Assembly: GCA_030625815.1 (NCBI GenBank) | Contig: DAOUQF010000003.1 | Location: forward strand, 1-64,000 | DNA length: 64,000 nt | Source of the DNA: Eubacteriales bacterium | GTDB lineage: Bacteria; Bacillota; Clostridia; Tissierellales; GPF-1 | Direction of reading: 5' to 3' | Part shown: positions 1-8,878 of the stretch, one piece after another | Layout of the letters: each line of letters opens with the position of its first letter | How positions within the stretch are numbered: the stretch's first letter is position 1 | Translations under genes and position numbers: made by a program | Notes under the pieces: generated by a model | What the model was told of the DNA's origin: nothing | The model's input: the letters and a program-made list of their open reading frames with translations, nothing else | Databases searched by the model: none

Positions 1-222
1 AAGAATTGGATGTTCAGTGGCAGTCCAAGGGGTGCAAAAGCAAGTGCGGCAATTTATAGTATCATCGAAACAGCGAAAGCGAACGGTTTGGAGCCGTACA
101 AATATTTGTTATATATTTTTAAGGAGCTTCCAGGTGTGCAATTTGGCAGACATCCAGAATTTTTAGAAGAGTATCTCCCATGGGATGAAGAAATTCAGCG
201 AATCTGCAAATCGAGTAGCTAG
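1..222 (+). CDS. IS66-family transposase, C-terminal fragment (5' end outside window)
   Basis: The reading frame is open from base 1 and matches the end of IS66 TnpC transposases: a GSPRGAKASA stretch, a YKYLLYIFKELP stretch, and the typical end LPWDEEIQRICK. The protein carries out DDE transposition of IS66 elements; the catalytic part lies upstream of the window. The last three codons (Ser-Ser-Ser-stop) appear to be group II intron sequence. Joining base 209 to base 2288 restores a natural end, ...ICK followed by TAA. The IS66 right inverted repeat lies at 2330-2353, on the far side of the intron. Confidence 0.85.
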   Translation, partial: KNWMFSGSPRGAKASAAIYSIIETAKANGLEPYKYLLYIFKELPGVQFGRHPEFLEEYLPWDEEIQRICKSSS

Positions 223-260
223 AACTTCGGATAATTAATCCGAAGTTCTTTGCTCTCACA

Positions 261-291
261 GAACCGGACTTACGTTTGCCGTATCCGGCTC
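261..291 (-). ncRNA. Group II intron domain V
   Basis: Read on the minus strand, the segment begins GAGCCGGATACGG and ends GTCCGGTTC. It folds into the 30-odd base hairpin with a GAGCC...GGTTC base that marks domain V, the catalytic core of group II introns. It lies just downstream of the reverse transcriptase gene, and a domain VI-like hairpin follows at 249-221. Confidence 0.75.
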
Positions 292-309
292 CTGAAATCT
301 CTCGCCGAA

Positions 310-1575
310 TCAGTAATAATTCGACAGCAACCCAACCTCGTACTGGCACAAATCAATCAATCCCTGTTCATCAAAGTACTGGTTCGGCATGATTTGATGA
401 ATGATGTGCGTGCTGGAATTCTTCCATTTCACCACATCCATCTTCTTGCCATTCCCTTTGATGCCCAACTTCCTCATCTCCTTGTGCATTTTCTTGTACG
501 ATTTCCATTGCTTCATTCGTATCATTCTCAATCTTCTTCGAATCCACATCATCAACTTTTTGGCAATCTCTTTGATGTTGGCAGCCCGGTAGTAATTCAT
601 CCAACCCCGAAGGACTGGATTGAGTTCCTTAATCACCACTTCGATTGGCCGTCCCGAGTTTCTTCTTGTGATTTGTCGAATCCGATCCTTGAACCGTTTC
701 AACCTTTTGGCCTGAATCCCCAACGACTTTCTTCGTATCACAAACCCAAGAAATTCCACTCCGGCATATACACTTGTTACGTGTGTTTTCTTTTCATTCA
801 CTTTCAGCTTGAGCTCACCCTCCAACACTTTTCTCGCATACGCCATGCAATTCCCTGCATCCATTCGATCTCTGGCAAAGATCAGGATATCGTCCGCATA
901 GCGGACGATTCGTATCCCACCCGCCATCATTTTCTGATCGAACTTGTTCAGGTAAATATTTGACAACAGCGGCGAGATCACTCCGCCCTGTGGGCTCCCG
1001 ATCTCCGTGTTTGAGAATTCTCCTTTTTCCATAACACCTGATTTCAGAAAGCTTTTAATGAGATTCAGCACACTTCCGTCACTGATCTTTTCTCCCACCG
1101 CTTTCATCATCAGCTCATGGTTCAAAGTATCAAAGCATTTGCTTAAATCCATGTCCACCACGTGCTCAAGCCCGTATTTGTTCATAAACCGCTCTGCCTT
1201 TGCCACTGCCTGCTGTTGTGAATGATTCGGTCGGTATCCGAAACTTGATGGATGAAAATCCGCATCAAAGATTGGTTCTATGATGTTCACAATGGCTTGC
1301 TGTACCACCCGGTCCGTTACTGTCGGAATGCCTAGTTTCCTGATTCCGCCATCCAGCTTGTCCAGTTCGACTCTTCTAACTGGATTTGGTTGATACGTCT
1401 TGGTTTTCAGTGCGTCATGAAGAGATCTCACTCTATTCTCCGCATTTTGTCCGAAGTCTTCCACCGTTTCTCCGTCAATCCCCGGAGCCCCATGGTTTCG
1501 CCTTACCCGCTTGTATGCTTCTTTCAAGTTTTCTATCCGATAGATTTTATCGTATAGGCTGTACCATTTCTTCAT
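310..1575 (-). CDS. ltrA: Group II intron reverse transcriptase/maturase
   Basis: This 421-residue protein has the LtrA layout. The N-terminus reads YRIENLKEAYKRVRRNHGAPGIDG. The reverse transcriptase domain covers about residues 50-270, with the active-site motif RYADD and the SPQGGVISPLLSNIYL motif. A maturase X domain follows (about 280-360, with LRGWMNYYR). There is no C-terminal HNH endonuclease, which fits class C. It splices the intron and copies it into new sites. The start ATG follows a GGAGGTGAGGTC ribosome binding site. The frame is intact, so the intron may still be mobile. Confidence 0.93.
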   Translation of the reverse strand: MKKWYSLYDKIYRIENLKEAYKRVRRNHGAPGIDGETVEDFGQNAENRVRSLHDALKTKTYQPNPVRRVELDKLDGGIRKLGIPTVTDRVVQQAIVNIIEPIFDADFHPSSFGYRPNHSQQQAVAKAERFMNKYGLEHVVDMDLSKCFDTLNHELMMKAVGEKISDGSVLNLIKSFLKSGVMEKGEFSNTEIGSPQGGVISPLLSNIYLNKFDQKMMAGGIRIVRYADDILIFARDRMDAGNCMAYARKVLEGELKLKVNEKKTHVTSVYAGVEFLGFVIRRKSLGIQAKRLKRFKDRIRQITRRNSGRPIEVVIKELNPVLRGWMNYYRAANIKEIAKKLMMWIRRRLRMIRMKQWKSYKKMHKEMRKLGIKGNGKKMDVVKWKNSSTHIIHQIMPNQYFDEQGLIDLCQYEVGLLSNYY

Positions 1576-2290
1576 GACCTCACCTCCGTTCCTGCTCTGC
1601 TTTCCTTCTATCTTTCCTCAGACTATGGGTTCTTCCATGCTTTCCGTCGACGTCTCTAGCTCTTCGGCAATCTTATCTTCCTTCCAGCATCTACTTCCCA
1701 TTCGCGTCGTCGCACATATCAGTTTTCACCAGTATGCCGTACCTTCCGGGACTTTCACCCTTCTTTCAACGCCTTCGTCTTTAGTCCAACAAATCTTCAG
1801 CAGACTTTGAGATCTCTTCCGCCCTTCGCATCCGCTATCAGCTTTTGGCTCATAACGGCCAGGATGACCAGGCATCCCGTCACGAGAGTTTTCCCCTCCT
1901 CACTGTTACCAGCTTTCATTGGCTCCCGTTTCCTCACTACTACGGCTTCATCTGCACACTGCACCTGATAATCCCCCTTGGTTTCCCTTGTGAGAATTGC
2001 CTACAGCTTCGGTACAGCGCTTCCGAGGTTAAGCCTGCTCCGCCTGTTATGAAAACGACCATCCTAACGGTTAAGGTTTATTCCAGTTTTCGGACTTTCC
2101 CACTTTATGAAAGGTTATCCTCCTCACCCGCCAACCCTGGTTTACTTTCGTTCCATTCCCACAACCACCATCAGCTTCCTTCAGACCCCTCCGTCGCCGG
2201 AGACGCCCTTGCTTACAGCTTGCCTTCCCACTGGCGGGGCGGCAGGTCTTCTTTCAGACCATCGGCTCGGCATCATGCCTCGCAAACATA

Positions 2291-2324
2291 AAAGGCAAGA
2301 TCCTCAAACGGGGATTTTGCCTTT
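2291..2324. terminator. Intrinsic terminator hairpin at the end of IS66, target of the group II intron
   Basis: AAAGGCAA (2291-2298) pairs with TTGCCTTT (2317-2324) and GATCC pairs with GGAT inside it. On the plus strand it would end transposase transcription; on the minus strand it lies immediately 5' of the group II intron. Confidence 0.7.
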
Positions 2325-2329
2325 TGCAA

Positions 2330-2353
2330 TACACCGGCTTATTAGACGCTTAC
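2330..2353 (+). repeat. IS66 right terminal inverted repeat
   Basis: The segment ends GACGCTTAC, the inverse complement of GTAAGCGTC, which matches the conserved tip of IS66-family ends. The partner repeat is upstream of the window. Confidence 0.65.
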
Positions 2354-2394
2354 CATCTTTTAATCTTGTGATCGCGTTTACGATGTTGTTTCAT
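2354..2394 (-). pseudogene. 5' stub of a small gene cut by the IS66 insertion
   Basis: On the minus strand a strong GGAGGTG ribosome binding site (2407-2401) precedes ATG at 2394-2392. Thirteen codons follow (MKQHRKRDHKIKR), very rich in Lys, Arg and His, before the IS66 end at 2353. No function can be given from so short a stub. Confidence 0.4.
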
Positions 2395-2450
2395 GATTTC
2401 ACCTCCACCGATACTCTAATCACAATCGGTAAGACATTATTGTTAATTAC

Positions 2451-2482
2451 AAAAAAAGAGTCAAGCTAAAATCAGCTTGACC
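2451..2482 (-). terminator. Rho-independent terminator, minus strand
   Basis: TCAAGCT (2461-2467) pairs with AGCTTGA (2474-2480). On the minus strand the stem is followed by a run of seven T. It would stop a transcript coming from the folded element at about 2590-2730. Confidence 0.7.
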
Positions 2483-2589
2483 CTCCTCAATATTCAAAAA
2501 ACCTAATAACACACATCTCGTTTTACTACTAATAAACTCGAACATCCATTATTTCAGCCATTTCAAGGTAATCTCATTTTTTATATTTT

Positions 2590-2730
2590 GAGTAGACCCT
2601 CGCCCCTCCCCTGCATGCAGGGAGGCCTCGGTTTCTTTAACACAAAGGTAGGCTTTGACGCCTACCATTTGTTAGAAACCGAGGTTCGGGGCTCGGCTCT
2701 CCCGAGGGGCCTGATCCCACTGGGACCAGT
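2590..2730. other. Highly structured orphan element: palindrome plus three hairpins
   Basis: This is a GC-rich patch in AT-rich surroundings. CCCTGCATGCAGGG (2609-2622) is a perfect palindrome. CCTCGGTTTCT (2626-2636) pairs with AGAAACCGAGG (2674-2684), and inside that GGTAGGC (2647-2653) pairs with GCCTACC (2660-2666). CTCGG (2692-2696) pairs with CCGAG (2702-2706), and TCCC (2715-2718) with GGGA (2722-2725). No ORF explains it. It may be a structured RNA or the folded end of an IS200/IS605-type element (HEARO/omega-RNA-like); no tnpB was recognised beside it. A minus-strand terminator lies about 110 bases further on. Confidence 0.45.
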
Positions 2731-2830
2731 AAAATCATACGCCATCAATATTTAGATTGCTTCCAAAACACTCCCACTTATGTTATTCAGCCCGTTCTTT
2801 CCTTGTGATATGATTAAAATATCAAAGCAA

Positions 2831-3059
2831 AGAAGGAACTTGATATATACTCTCGCATTCGTATCGACATCCTCGGATTTTCAAATGAATTAAAGGAATC
2901 AATTGGAATTTTTGCTATCGTTGATGAAGCAGTTTTGCAACTTAGCATATTCCTATTATGATGACTATCTTGAAGATGAATTGCCTAATAGAAATAGTAG
3001 CCACATCTACAACTCCATCAAAAGTACGAAAGAAAGGAAATACCATGAAGAATCATAGC
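2831..3059 (+). pseudogene. Eroded gene fragment with a frameshift
   Basis: Two frames together look like one old protein. The first reads ...IRIDILGFSNELKESIG and runs to about 2935. The second reads NLAYSYYDDYLEDELPN and continues to a TAG that overlaps the start of the next gene. No start codon with a ribosome binding site is visible. The end overlaps the next gene by about 15 bases, which suggests the two were once one operon. The family was not recognised. Confidence 0.35.
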
Positions 3060-3680
3060 TTTATACAAGTTAAAAATTATTTTTCAAAAACTTATCATCT
3101 GCTTGAAGTCATCAATATGGATTCATTGTATTCCAATACATTCGAAACTCATTTTTCAAAAGAGACTTTCCAATTCATCATCGGCACCCTCTGTGCATCA
3201 AATAGTCTATACGAAATTAAAAATCCCTTCTATTGCATACCAAAGCAAACTAAGTATGGGCTGATCGAATCAAGTGAACAACAAATCGAACAATACTTCT
3301 TAGGTCACCTACAGGTACAAGGAATTTACTCGGGATATCGCTTATTCAGCAAATACAATCTGACAACGCAGATTTCAAAATCGATCCAGATCTATTCCAA
3401 TCTAGTACCAGATAAAGGGTTCCAATACAAGAACATCATCGTAAAAAAATTTCCTTTTAAAATTACTGAAGACAACTATAGGCTACTCGAATTATTGGAA
3501 ATTATAAAACTTCATCGTTCGATCGAAAACCTCTCCAATTACCGATTTCATGAATATATCGATCGGTGCATAACTAGCAAAAATATTCTTGACTCTGATC
3601 CAAAAATACTAAATTCAACTTTCTATTCCGCAAAATTAATCGAAGAATTCAAAAGTCTTCTACACAATCGTCACATATAA
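3045..3680 (+). CDS. AbiEi-like / DUF6088-like protein (tentative)
   Basis: 211 residues from ATG 3045, which follows AAAGAAAGGAAATACC. The central part (about 75-175), with QGIYSGYRLFSKYNLTTQ and then IVKKFPFKITEDNYRLLELLEII, resembles DUF6088/AbiEi-type antitoxin proteins, which repress their own operon. The winged-helix N-terminus usual in that family is poorly conserved here. No AbiEii nucleotidyltransferase toxin follows; the next gene is unrelated. It sits in an island with many broken genes, so it may be an orphan antitoxin remnant. Confidence 0.45.
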   Translation: MKNHSFIQVKNYFSKTYHLLEVINMDSLYSNTFETHFSKETFQFIIGTLCASNSLYEIKNPFYCIPKQTKYGLIESSEQQIEQYFLGHLQVQGIYSGYRLFSKYNLTTQISKSIQIYSNLVPDKGFQYKNIIVKKFPFKITEDNYRLLELLEIIKLHRSIENLSNYRFHEYIDRCITSKNILDSDPKILNSTFYSAKLIEEFKSLLHNRHI

Positions 3681-3728
3681 AATTTCCTTATAAACCGTTG
3701 TCAAAAGTTCGCAAAGGAGTTGATCCAC

Positions 3729-4086
3729 ATGAAAGTAAATCTTTACCATGATGATTTAAGAGATTGTCCAAAGGGCTTCGTTGTAGCAAGAACAATTGAA
3801 GAAGCGCTCGAGCTCTTTGCAACAAAGAATATTAGGATCTTTTTTTCTCGACCATGATTTGGGAAGTAATGAAACAGGAGACTTGCTATCGAATGGGTAC
3901 GATTTCATTAAGAGCTTTTGCCGAGAGGATCTGCACGCAGAAAAAATCTATATTCATACGGATAACCATGTAGGTCGGGAAAATAGGTATCAACTATTAC
4001 TAGCATCACAAAGACGAGGATTTATTGCTGATGATATTGAAATCTATCGCTATCCCATCATTACTAATACATATACACCAAGATAA
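3729..4086 (+). pseudogene. Cyclic-phosphate-processing receiver-like protein, frameshifted in a T7 run
   Basis: ATG 3729 follows AAAGGAG. The first frame (MKVNLYHDDLRDCPKGFVVA...) and the second frame (LDHDLGSNETGDLL...GYDFIK..., then HTDNHVGRENRYQLL) together form a protein of about 118 residues. It resembles the small cREC receiver-like family proposed to process cyclic phosphates, with its acidic DDLR, LDHDLG and VGREN motifs. The frames part at seven T (3840-3846), where six would keep one frame. It could be a dead gene, a slippage or phase-variable switch, or a sequencing error. Confidence 0.6.
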
Positions 4087-4172
4087 AAGTATTCAATACA
4101 TCTCCACACGTGACAATTATTCAGCAAATAATCGATACTACTAGTAACAATAAAGTTAAAGAGGTGATGATT

Positions 4173-4415
4173 ATGTACAAACGAATTATAAAGGCAGTTT
4201 CTATGGATGATTATTTAATCAAGATAACTTTTGAAGATTGTGAGCAAAGAATTTTCGACTGTAAGCCATATTTGGATCAAAAGGTATTTTTGCCTTTAAA
4301 AAACAAGGCGTATTTCACCAAATTAAGAATATCTTTCGGAACAATCGTGTGGCCTAATGGTATAGATTTTGACCCAGAATTTTTATACAAAGAAAGTATT
4401 TCTGTAAAATCCTAA
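4173..4415 (+). CDS. DUF2442 domain protein
   Basis: 80 residues. ATG 4173 is chosen because GAGGTGATG sits just before it; an earlier in-frame ATG at 4110 has no ribosome binding site. The pattern I.KAVSMDDYLIKITFEDCEQRIFDCKPYL, then FTKLRISFGTIVWPNGIDFDPE, is the DUF2442 fold, a small domain common next to toxin-antitoxin DUF4160 proteins. No DUF4160 partner is seen here. Confidence 0.75.
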   Translation: MYKRIIKAVSMDDYLIKITFEDCEQRIFDCKPYLDQKVFLPLKNKAYFTKLRISFGTIVWPNGIDFDPEFLYKESISVKS

Positions 4416-4470
4416 TTATTAAAAACACATTCAGTACCTGATAATCACAAGATTCATCATTTTCAAATCC

Positions 4471-4809
4471 TTATTTTACTATCATAAACGTATACTCACA
4501 AACTTCAACATCCCCAGCCGCAAGTACCTTCTCAATTAACCGTATTTCTTTCCAGCCCACTACTTTAAACTTGTCTTTTGCTATTTCTCTTCCGTTATCA
4601 TCTATAACAGATATTATGATCGATTGGCGATATGGTGAAATATTACCAAGATAAACCATTCTAATTATTTTACCTGTGAGAACTTTAAAACCTTTCTGCG
4701 TTACCGAATATACTTCAACGTAGTCATTCGGAATCACATATTCTACAAGCGGGTTTGATTTTGTAAGGGTTGCTACAACTTTATCTTTATATTCCCGACT
4801 TCCTTCCAT
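4471..4809 (-). CDS. Hypothetical protein, 112 residues
   Basis: ATG at 4809 follows GAGGAGTGGAGATGA. The predicted protein is soluble and rich in beta-strand patterns (VEYVIPNDYVEVYSVTQKG). No family was recognised and no signal peptide or membrane segment is visible. It is flanked by DUF2442 and a DUF6075-like gene in an island of small accessory genes. Confidence 0.6.
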   Translation of the reverse strand: MEGSREYKDKVVATLTKSNPLVEYVIPNDYVEVYSVTQKGFKVLTGKIIRMVYLGNISPYRQSIIISVIDDNGREIAKDKFKVVGWKEIRLIEKVLAAGDVEVCEYTFMIVK

Positions 4810-4932
4810 TCATCTCCACTCCTCTCTACTTTTTGAGCATTAATTGTTATAGGAAAGAAAAAGCTTAGGTTTTATCCAAAATTTCTCTTTCCCCGCATCT
4901 AATCCAGCTACATAAATACTCGATACATATTA

Positions 4933-5436
4933 CTACTCAATATCAATATCGTATCTGATAGCGATTGCCATCCAAGCAAGCTTTAAATCTTGTGCGTTTA
5001 GTCGACGAAAGATTTGATATTGATCTTTCGTCGGATACACATCTGTATAAAGTTGAAGAGCCAGTTCCATTAATGCTTTAGAGCTACCCTCAAAATAATC
5101 GAATGCATAAGGATAAACTTCACGAAAATAGAAGTCGTAAACCTTCGGAACTCCTTCAGTTGGGTTCATTTTCCCAATATTTTCTTCATCTCTAGCTATA
5201 TCTGCTTTAATCATTTCATATAATTCATCATTCCCTGAAACTAAATAAAATAAGGTTTCACGATAAATATCCATATTCCTTTCACTGTCTACTAACTCGT
5301 AAAATCTTTTGCTATGCAAATCATCCATTTTTCTTAATACTTGATCAGCCTCGAGATCCTCTAGATACAAAACTCGATTATAATCGTGCCCATCCACCTT
5401 CATAATTGATAGTTTACAAGCATAAGATTCTTTCAA
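4933..5436 (-). CDS. DUF6075-like protein, 5' end apparently lost at an insertion
   Basis: 167 residues from TTG 5436. The segment HSKRFYELVDSE..., then YRETLFYLVSGNDELYEMI, and the C-terminal LALQLYTDVYPTKDQYQIFRRL resemble DUF6075, a Clostridia family of unknown function. The frame stays open upstream to about 5524 and encodes a zinc-ribbon-like Cys pair (CPECGC, with a further Cys 18 residues before), so the true protein probably had an N-terminal zinc ribbon. The ISL3 element starts only 8 bases beyond the upstream stop, so the insertion likely removed the original start. Confidence 0.55.
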   Translation of the reverse strand: MKESYACKLSIMKVDGHDYNRVLYLEDLEADQVLRKMDDLHSKRFYELVDSERNMDIYRETLFYLVSGNDELYEMIKADIARDEENIGKMNPTEGVPKVYDFYFREVYPYAFDYFEGSSKALMELALQLYTDVYPTKDQYQIFRRLNAQDLKLAWMAIAIRYDIDIE

Positions 5437-5531
5437 AGAAATTTTGCATCCACATTCTGGGCATGCATTGCTTCCAATTGGAGGTCTTAAAAAAATTTGT
5501 TCACCACAACTGTATTTGGCAAGTTAAAAAT

Positions 5532-7202
5532 GGTTCTTCCGACAAATGGTTTGATTTCCGAAATTATGATATAATTTGGTTATGATGCCACATATATCCG
5601 GAGGAGTTTATGGACAATATTCAAGACTTTATTGATGAGTTTTTCCCGAACTATTTCATTTACAAAACGGCTAAAATTGATGGTGATAAGATCGTACTCC
5701 ATTTTTCAACAAAAAAACGTATTTTGCGGTGTCCCCACTGTGGGCAAGAAACTTCAGAGTATGCGACTTACTATACTCGAACCGTACAAGACCTTCCTAT
5801 CCTCGATCGACAAACATACGTGAAACTTCGATTCAGAAAGATGATTTGTTCAAACAAACAATGCTCCATGAAGTATTTCAATGAGCCTTTGGATGAGTAT
5901 GTGAGTCCCAAAAAGCGTTTTTCGAATAGACTTTTAAATCTGCTAGTACGTATCGCGTTGACTCAACCTGCAGAAATCGGTTCAAGACTTTGCAAGGAGA
6001 AACACATCAAGGTTTCTGGAGATAAATTGCTCCAACTTGCAAAAGCTTTTACTCCGGAAATTGATAAGAATACAATTACCCAAATTGGAGTGGATGATTT
6101 TGCGCTAAAAAAAAACATCGGTATGGAACTATTCTCGTCGACCTCGAAACAAATCGAATAATCGATGTTATCAATTCGAGAGAAACAGAGATCGTACAGA
6201 AAGCTTTGGACAGATACAAGAATCTCAAACTAATCACACGTGATCGTGGAAGACAATACCGAGCATTGCATGGTGATTTTTATCACATTGCCGACAGATT
6301 CCACTTACTGATGAATATAACGAAAATGATGATGTCAGAAATGAAAAGATCAATTCCTTCACGAATCATTCTTGGAAACTATGAAAAAATCAATTCAAAG
6401 AAAGCTCATACGACAACGGATAAAAGAACACCTAGTCAAACAAGAAAAATGCAGTTAATTCAGCAAGTTCAAAAAGATTACAAATTAACAAGGAACATGT
6501 CGAAAACGGCCAAACGATTTTCATTAAATTTTAGAACGGTAAAGAAATACGTTAGTTGTAAAGATCCATTAGTCTCGTCAGACCGTACACGTTTCTCATA
6601 CCTTGACCCGTACAAAACAAAAATATTAGCAATGTATGAAGCGGGCAACAGTACTGTGAAAATTTATAAAAAGTTGCGTAATCAAGGTATCGACTGTAAA
6701 TGTCGCACACTAAATTATTTTATTCATAAGAACATCAAATCCCACAACCAATCCTTTGATTGTTTCGAAAAGGAGCACGTTGTTATAACCAGAAAGCAAA
6801 TATTCAATTTCATATTTATGTATAAATCGGAACCGATAGTAAAAAAGCATATACGTAATCTAGTCACACAGTATCCTTTAATTGCTATCCTCAAGAAATT
6901 TTATAGTCCGTTGAGAAAGATCTTTCTCGAACAGGATTATGTTTCTCTGAAGAAAATTTTAAAACGCAAAATGAAAACCGCTGTATTGAACAGAATCATC
7001 AGAAGCCTAAATACCGACTATTGCGCAGTTCTAAACGCTGCAAGATATAAACTTAGCAATGGTGTAGTAGAAGGCAGTGTTTCCAAACTTAAGCGGATCA
7101 AGCACTCAATGTATGGAAAAGGTTCCATTGTTTTATTAAGAAATAAGGCCATTTATCAGTCATATTTTTTTAGATCGAATTAAACCATTTGTCGGAAGAA
7201 CC
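5532..7202 (+). mobile_element. ISL3-family insertion sequence, copy 1
   Basis: The ends are near-perfect inverted repeats: GGTTCTTCCGACAAATGG at the left and its complement, ending GGAAGAACC, at the right. TTAAAA follows the right end, and TTAAAAAT precedes the left end, compatible with an 8-base target duplication whose right copy was cut short. It carries one transposase gene split by a frameshift. A TATAAT box at about 5570 precedes the gene. A second, related element starts 7 bases downstream. Confidence 0.85.
5610..7183 (+). pseudogene. ISL3-family transposase, frameshifted at an A9 run
   Basis: ATG 5610 follows GGAGGAG. The N-terminus has the zf-ISL3 zinc finger (CPHCGQ..., CSNKQC). 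A helix-turn-helix lies in the second half (KTAKRFSLNFRTVKKYV), and the DDE domain begins at GVDDFALKK. The frame breaks right after that motif at nine A (6107-6115). With ten A the protein would read on as ...KKKHRYGTILVDLETNR to 7183, about 525 residues. The frameshift either kills the gene or is bypassed by slippage on the A run. Confidence 0.85.
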
Positions 7203-7208
7203 TTAAAA

Positions 7209-8878
7209 GGTTCTTCCGACAAATGGTTTGTTTTCTGAAATTATGATATAATTTGGTTATGATGCCACATGTTTTCGGAGGAGTATATGGACAATCTTCA
7301 AGACTTTATTGATGAGTTTTTCCCGAACTATTTCATTTACAAAACAGCTGAAATTGATGGTGATAAGATCGTACTCCATTTTTCAACAAAAAAACGTATT
7401 TTGCGGTGTCCCCACTGTGGGCAAGAAACTTCAGAGTATGCGACTTACTATACTCGAACCGTACAAGATCTTCCTATCCTCGATAGACAAACATACGTGA
7501 AACTTCGATTCAGAAAGATGATTTGTTCAAACAAACAATGCTCCATGAAGTATTTCAATGAGCCTTTGGATGAGTATGTGAGTCCCAAAAAGCGTTTTTC
7601 GAATAGACTCTTAAATCTGCTAGTACGTATCGCGTTGACTCAACCTGCAGAAATCGGTTCAAGAATTTGCAAGGAGAAACACATCAAGGTCTCTGGAGAC
7701 AAATTGCTTCAACTTGCAAAAGCGTTTACTCCGAAAATTGATAGGAATACAATTACCCAAATTGGAGTGGATGATTTTGCGCTAAAAAAAACATCGGTAT
7801 GGAACTATTCTCGTCGATCTCGAAACACATCGAATAATCGATGTTATCAATTCGAGAGAAACAGAGGTCGTACAGAAAGCGCTGGACAGATACAAGAATC
7901 TCAAACTAATCACACGTGATCGTGGAAGACAATACCGAGCATTACATGGTGATTTTTATCACATCGCCGACAGATTCCACTTACTGATGAATATAACGAA
8001 AATGATGATGTCAGAAATGAAAAGAACAATTCCTTCACGAATCATTCTTGGAAACTATGAGAAAAGCAATTCAAAGAAAGCACATACGATAAAGGATAAA
8101 AGAACACCTGCTCAGATGAGAAAAACGCAGCTAATTCAGCAAGTTAAAAAAGATTACAAATTAACTAGGAACATTTCGAAAACTGCCAAACGGTTTTCAT
8201 TGAATTTTAGAACGGTAAAGAAATACGTTAGTTATAAAGATCCATTAGTATCGTCAGACCGCACACGGTTTTCATACCTCGACCCGTACAAAACTAAAAT
8301 TATGGAAATGTATAACGAAGGCAACAGTGTTATAAAAATTTACAAAAAGTTGCGTAATCAAGGTATAGACTGTAAATATCGTACATTGAATTATTTTATT
8401 CATAAGAACATGAAACCTTACAACCAATCCTTCGATTATTTGGAAAAGGAGCACGTTGTTATAACCAGAAAGCAAATATTCAATTTCGTGTTTATGTATA
8501 AATCTGAACAGATGGTAAAAAAGCAAATAAGTAATCTAGTCACACGGTATCCTTTAATCGGTGTCCTCAAGAAATTTTATAGTGCGTTGAGGAAGCTTTT
8601 CCTCAAACAGGATTATATTTCTCTAAAGAAAATTTTAAAACGCACAATGAAAACTGCTGTATTGAACAGAATCATCAGAAGCCTAAATACTGACTATTGC
8701 GCAGTTCTAAACGCTGCAAGATATAAACTTAGCAATGGTGTAGTAGAAGGCAGTGTTTCCAAACTTAAGCGGATCAAACACTCAATGTATGGAAAAGGTT
8801 CCGTTGTTTTATTAAGAAACAAGGCTATTTATCAGTCATATTTTTTTAGGTCGAATTAAACCGTTTATCGGATGAACC
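7209..8878 (+). mobile_element. ISL3-family insertion sequence, copy 2
   Basis: The left end repeats GGTTCTTCCGACAAATGG exactly. The right end is diverged (CCGTTTATCGGATGAACC). It lies head to tail behind copy 1 with only TTAAAA between. The 5' halves of the two copies are almost identical while the 3' halves differ at many positions, so this is not a fresh tandem duplication. Confidence 0.82.
7287..8859 (+). pseudogene. ISL3-family transposase, frameshifted at an A8 run
   Basis: ATG 7287 follows GGAGGAGTAT. It has the same domains as copy 1: zf-ISL3 zinc finger, DDE start at GVDDFALKK, internal helix-turn-helix, and end KAIYQSYFFRSN. The frame breaks at the same place, here at eight A (7784-7791) instead of nine. 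The downstream frame is open from there to 8859. Confidence 0.82.

Larger units (their letters stand above)
210..2287 (-). mobile_element. Group II intron, probably bacterial class C
   Basis: On the minus strand the intron starts near GTTTGCG (2287-2281). It holds a structured 5' part (about 1600-2287), an intron-encoded reverse transcriptase (310-1575), a domain V hairpin (291-261) and a domain VI-like hairpin (about 249-221), ending close to 210. The host RNA has an intrinsic terminator hairpin (2291-2324) directly upstream of the 5' splice site, as expected for class C introns, which insert after terminators. The exact 3' end is ambiguous by one A, shared by 210 and 2288. Taking the intron out rebuilds the IS66 transposase stop codon. 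The 5' tip differs slightly from the usual GTGYG. Confidence 0.8.
1..2353 (+). mobile_element. IS66-family insertion sequence, right part, interrupted by a group II intron
   Basis: The transposase C-terminus is followed, after the intron, by a terminator hairpin and then by a terminus ending CGCTTAC at 2353. That is the inverse complement of the GTAAGCG tip typical of IS66 elements. The 8 bases after it (2354-2361) would be one copy of the target duplication; the left copy is outside the window. The insertion cut a small minus-strand gene whose start lies at 2394. Confidence 0.75.

Noticed and set aside
250-963. 237-codon plus-strand frame opposite the group II reverse transcriptase
   Set aside because: It is an antisense shadow of the RT gene, with no ribosome binding site and no family resemblance.
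1574-2469. Several plus-strand frames of 78-148 codons in the intron 5' part
   Set aside because: The region is the structured RNA of the group II intron (domains I-IV); the frames are Pro/Ser/His-rich chance reads.
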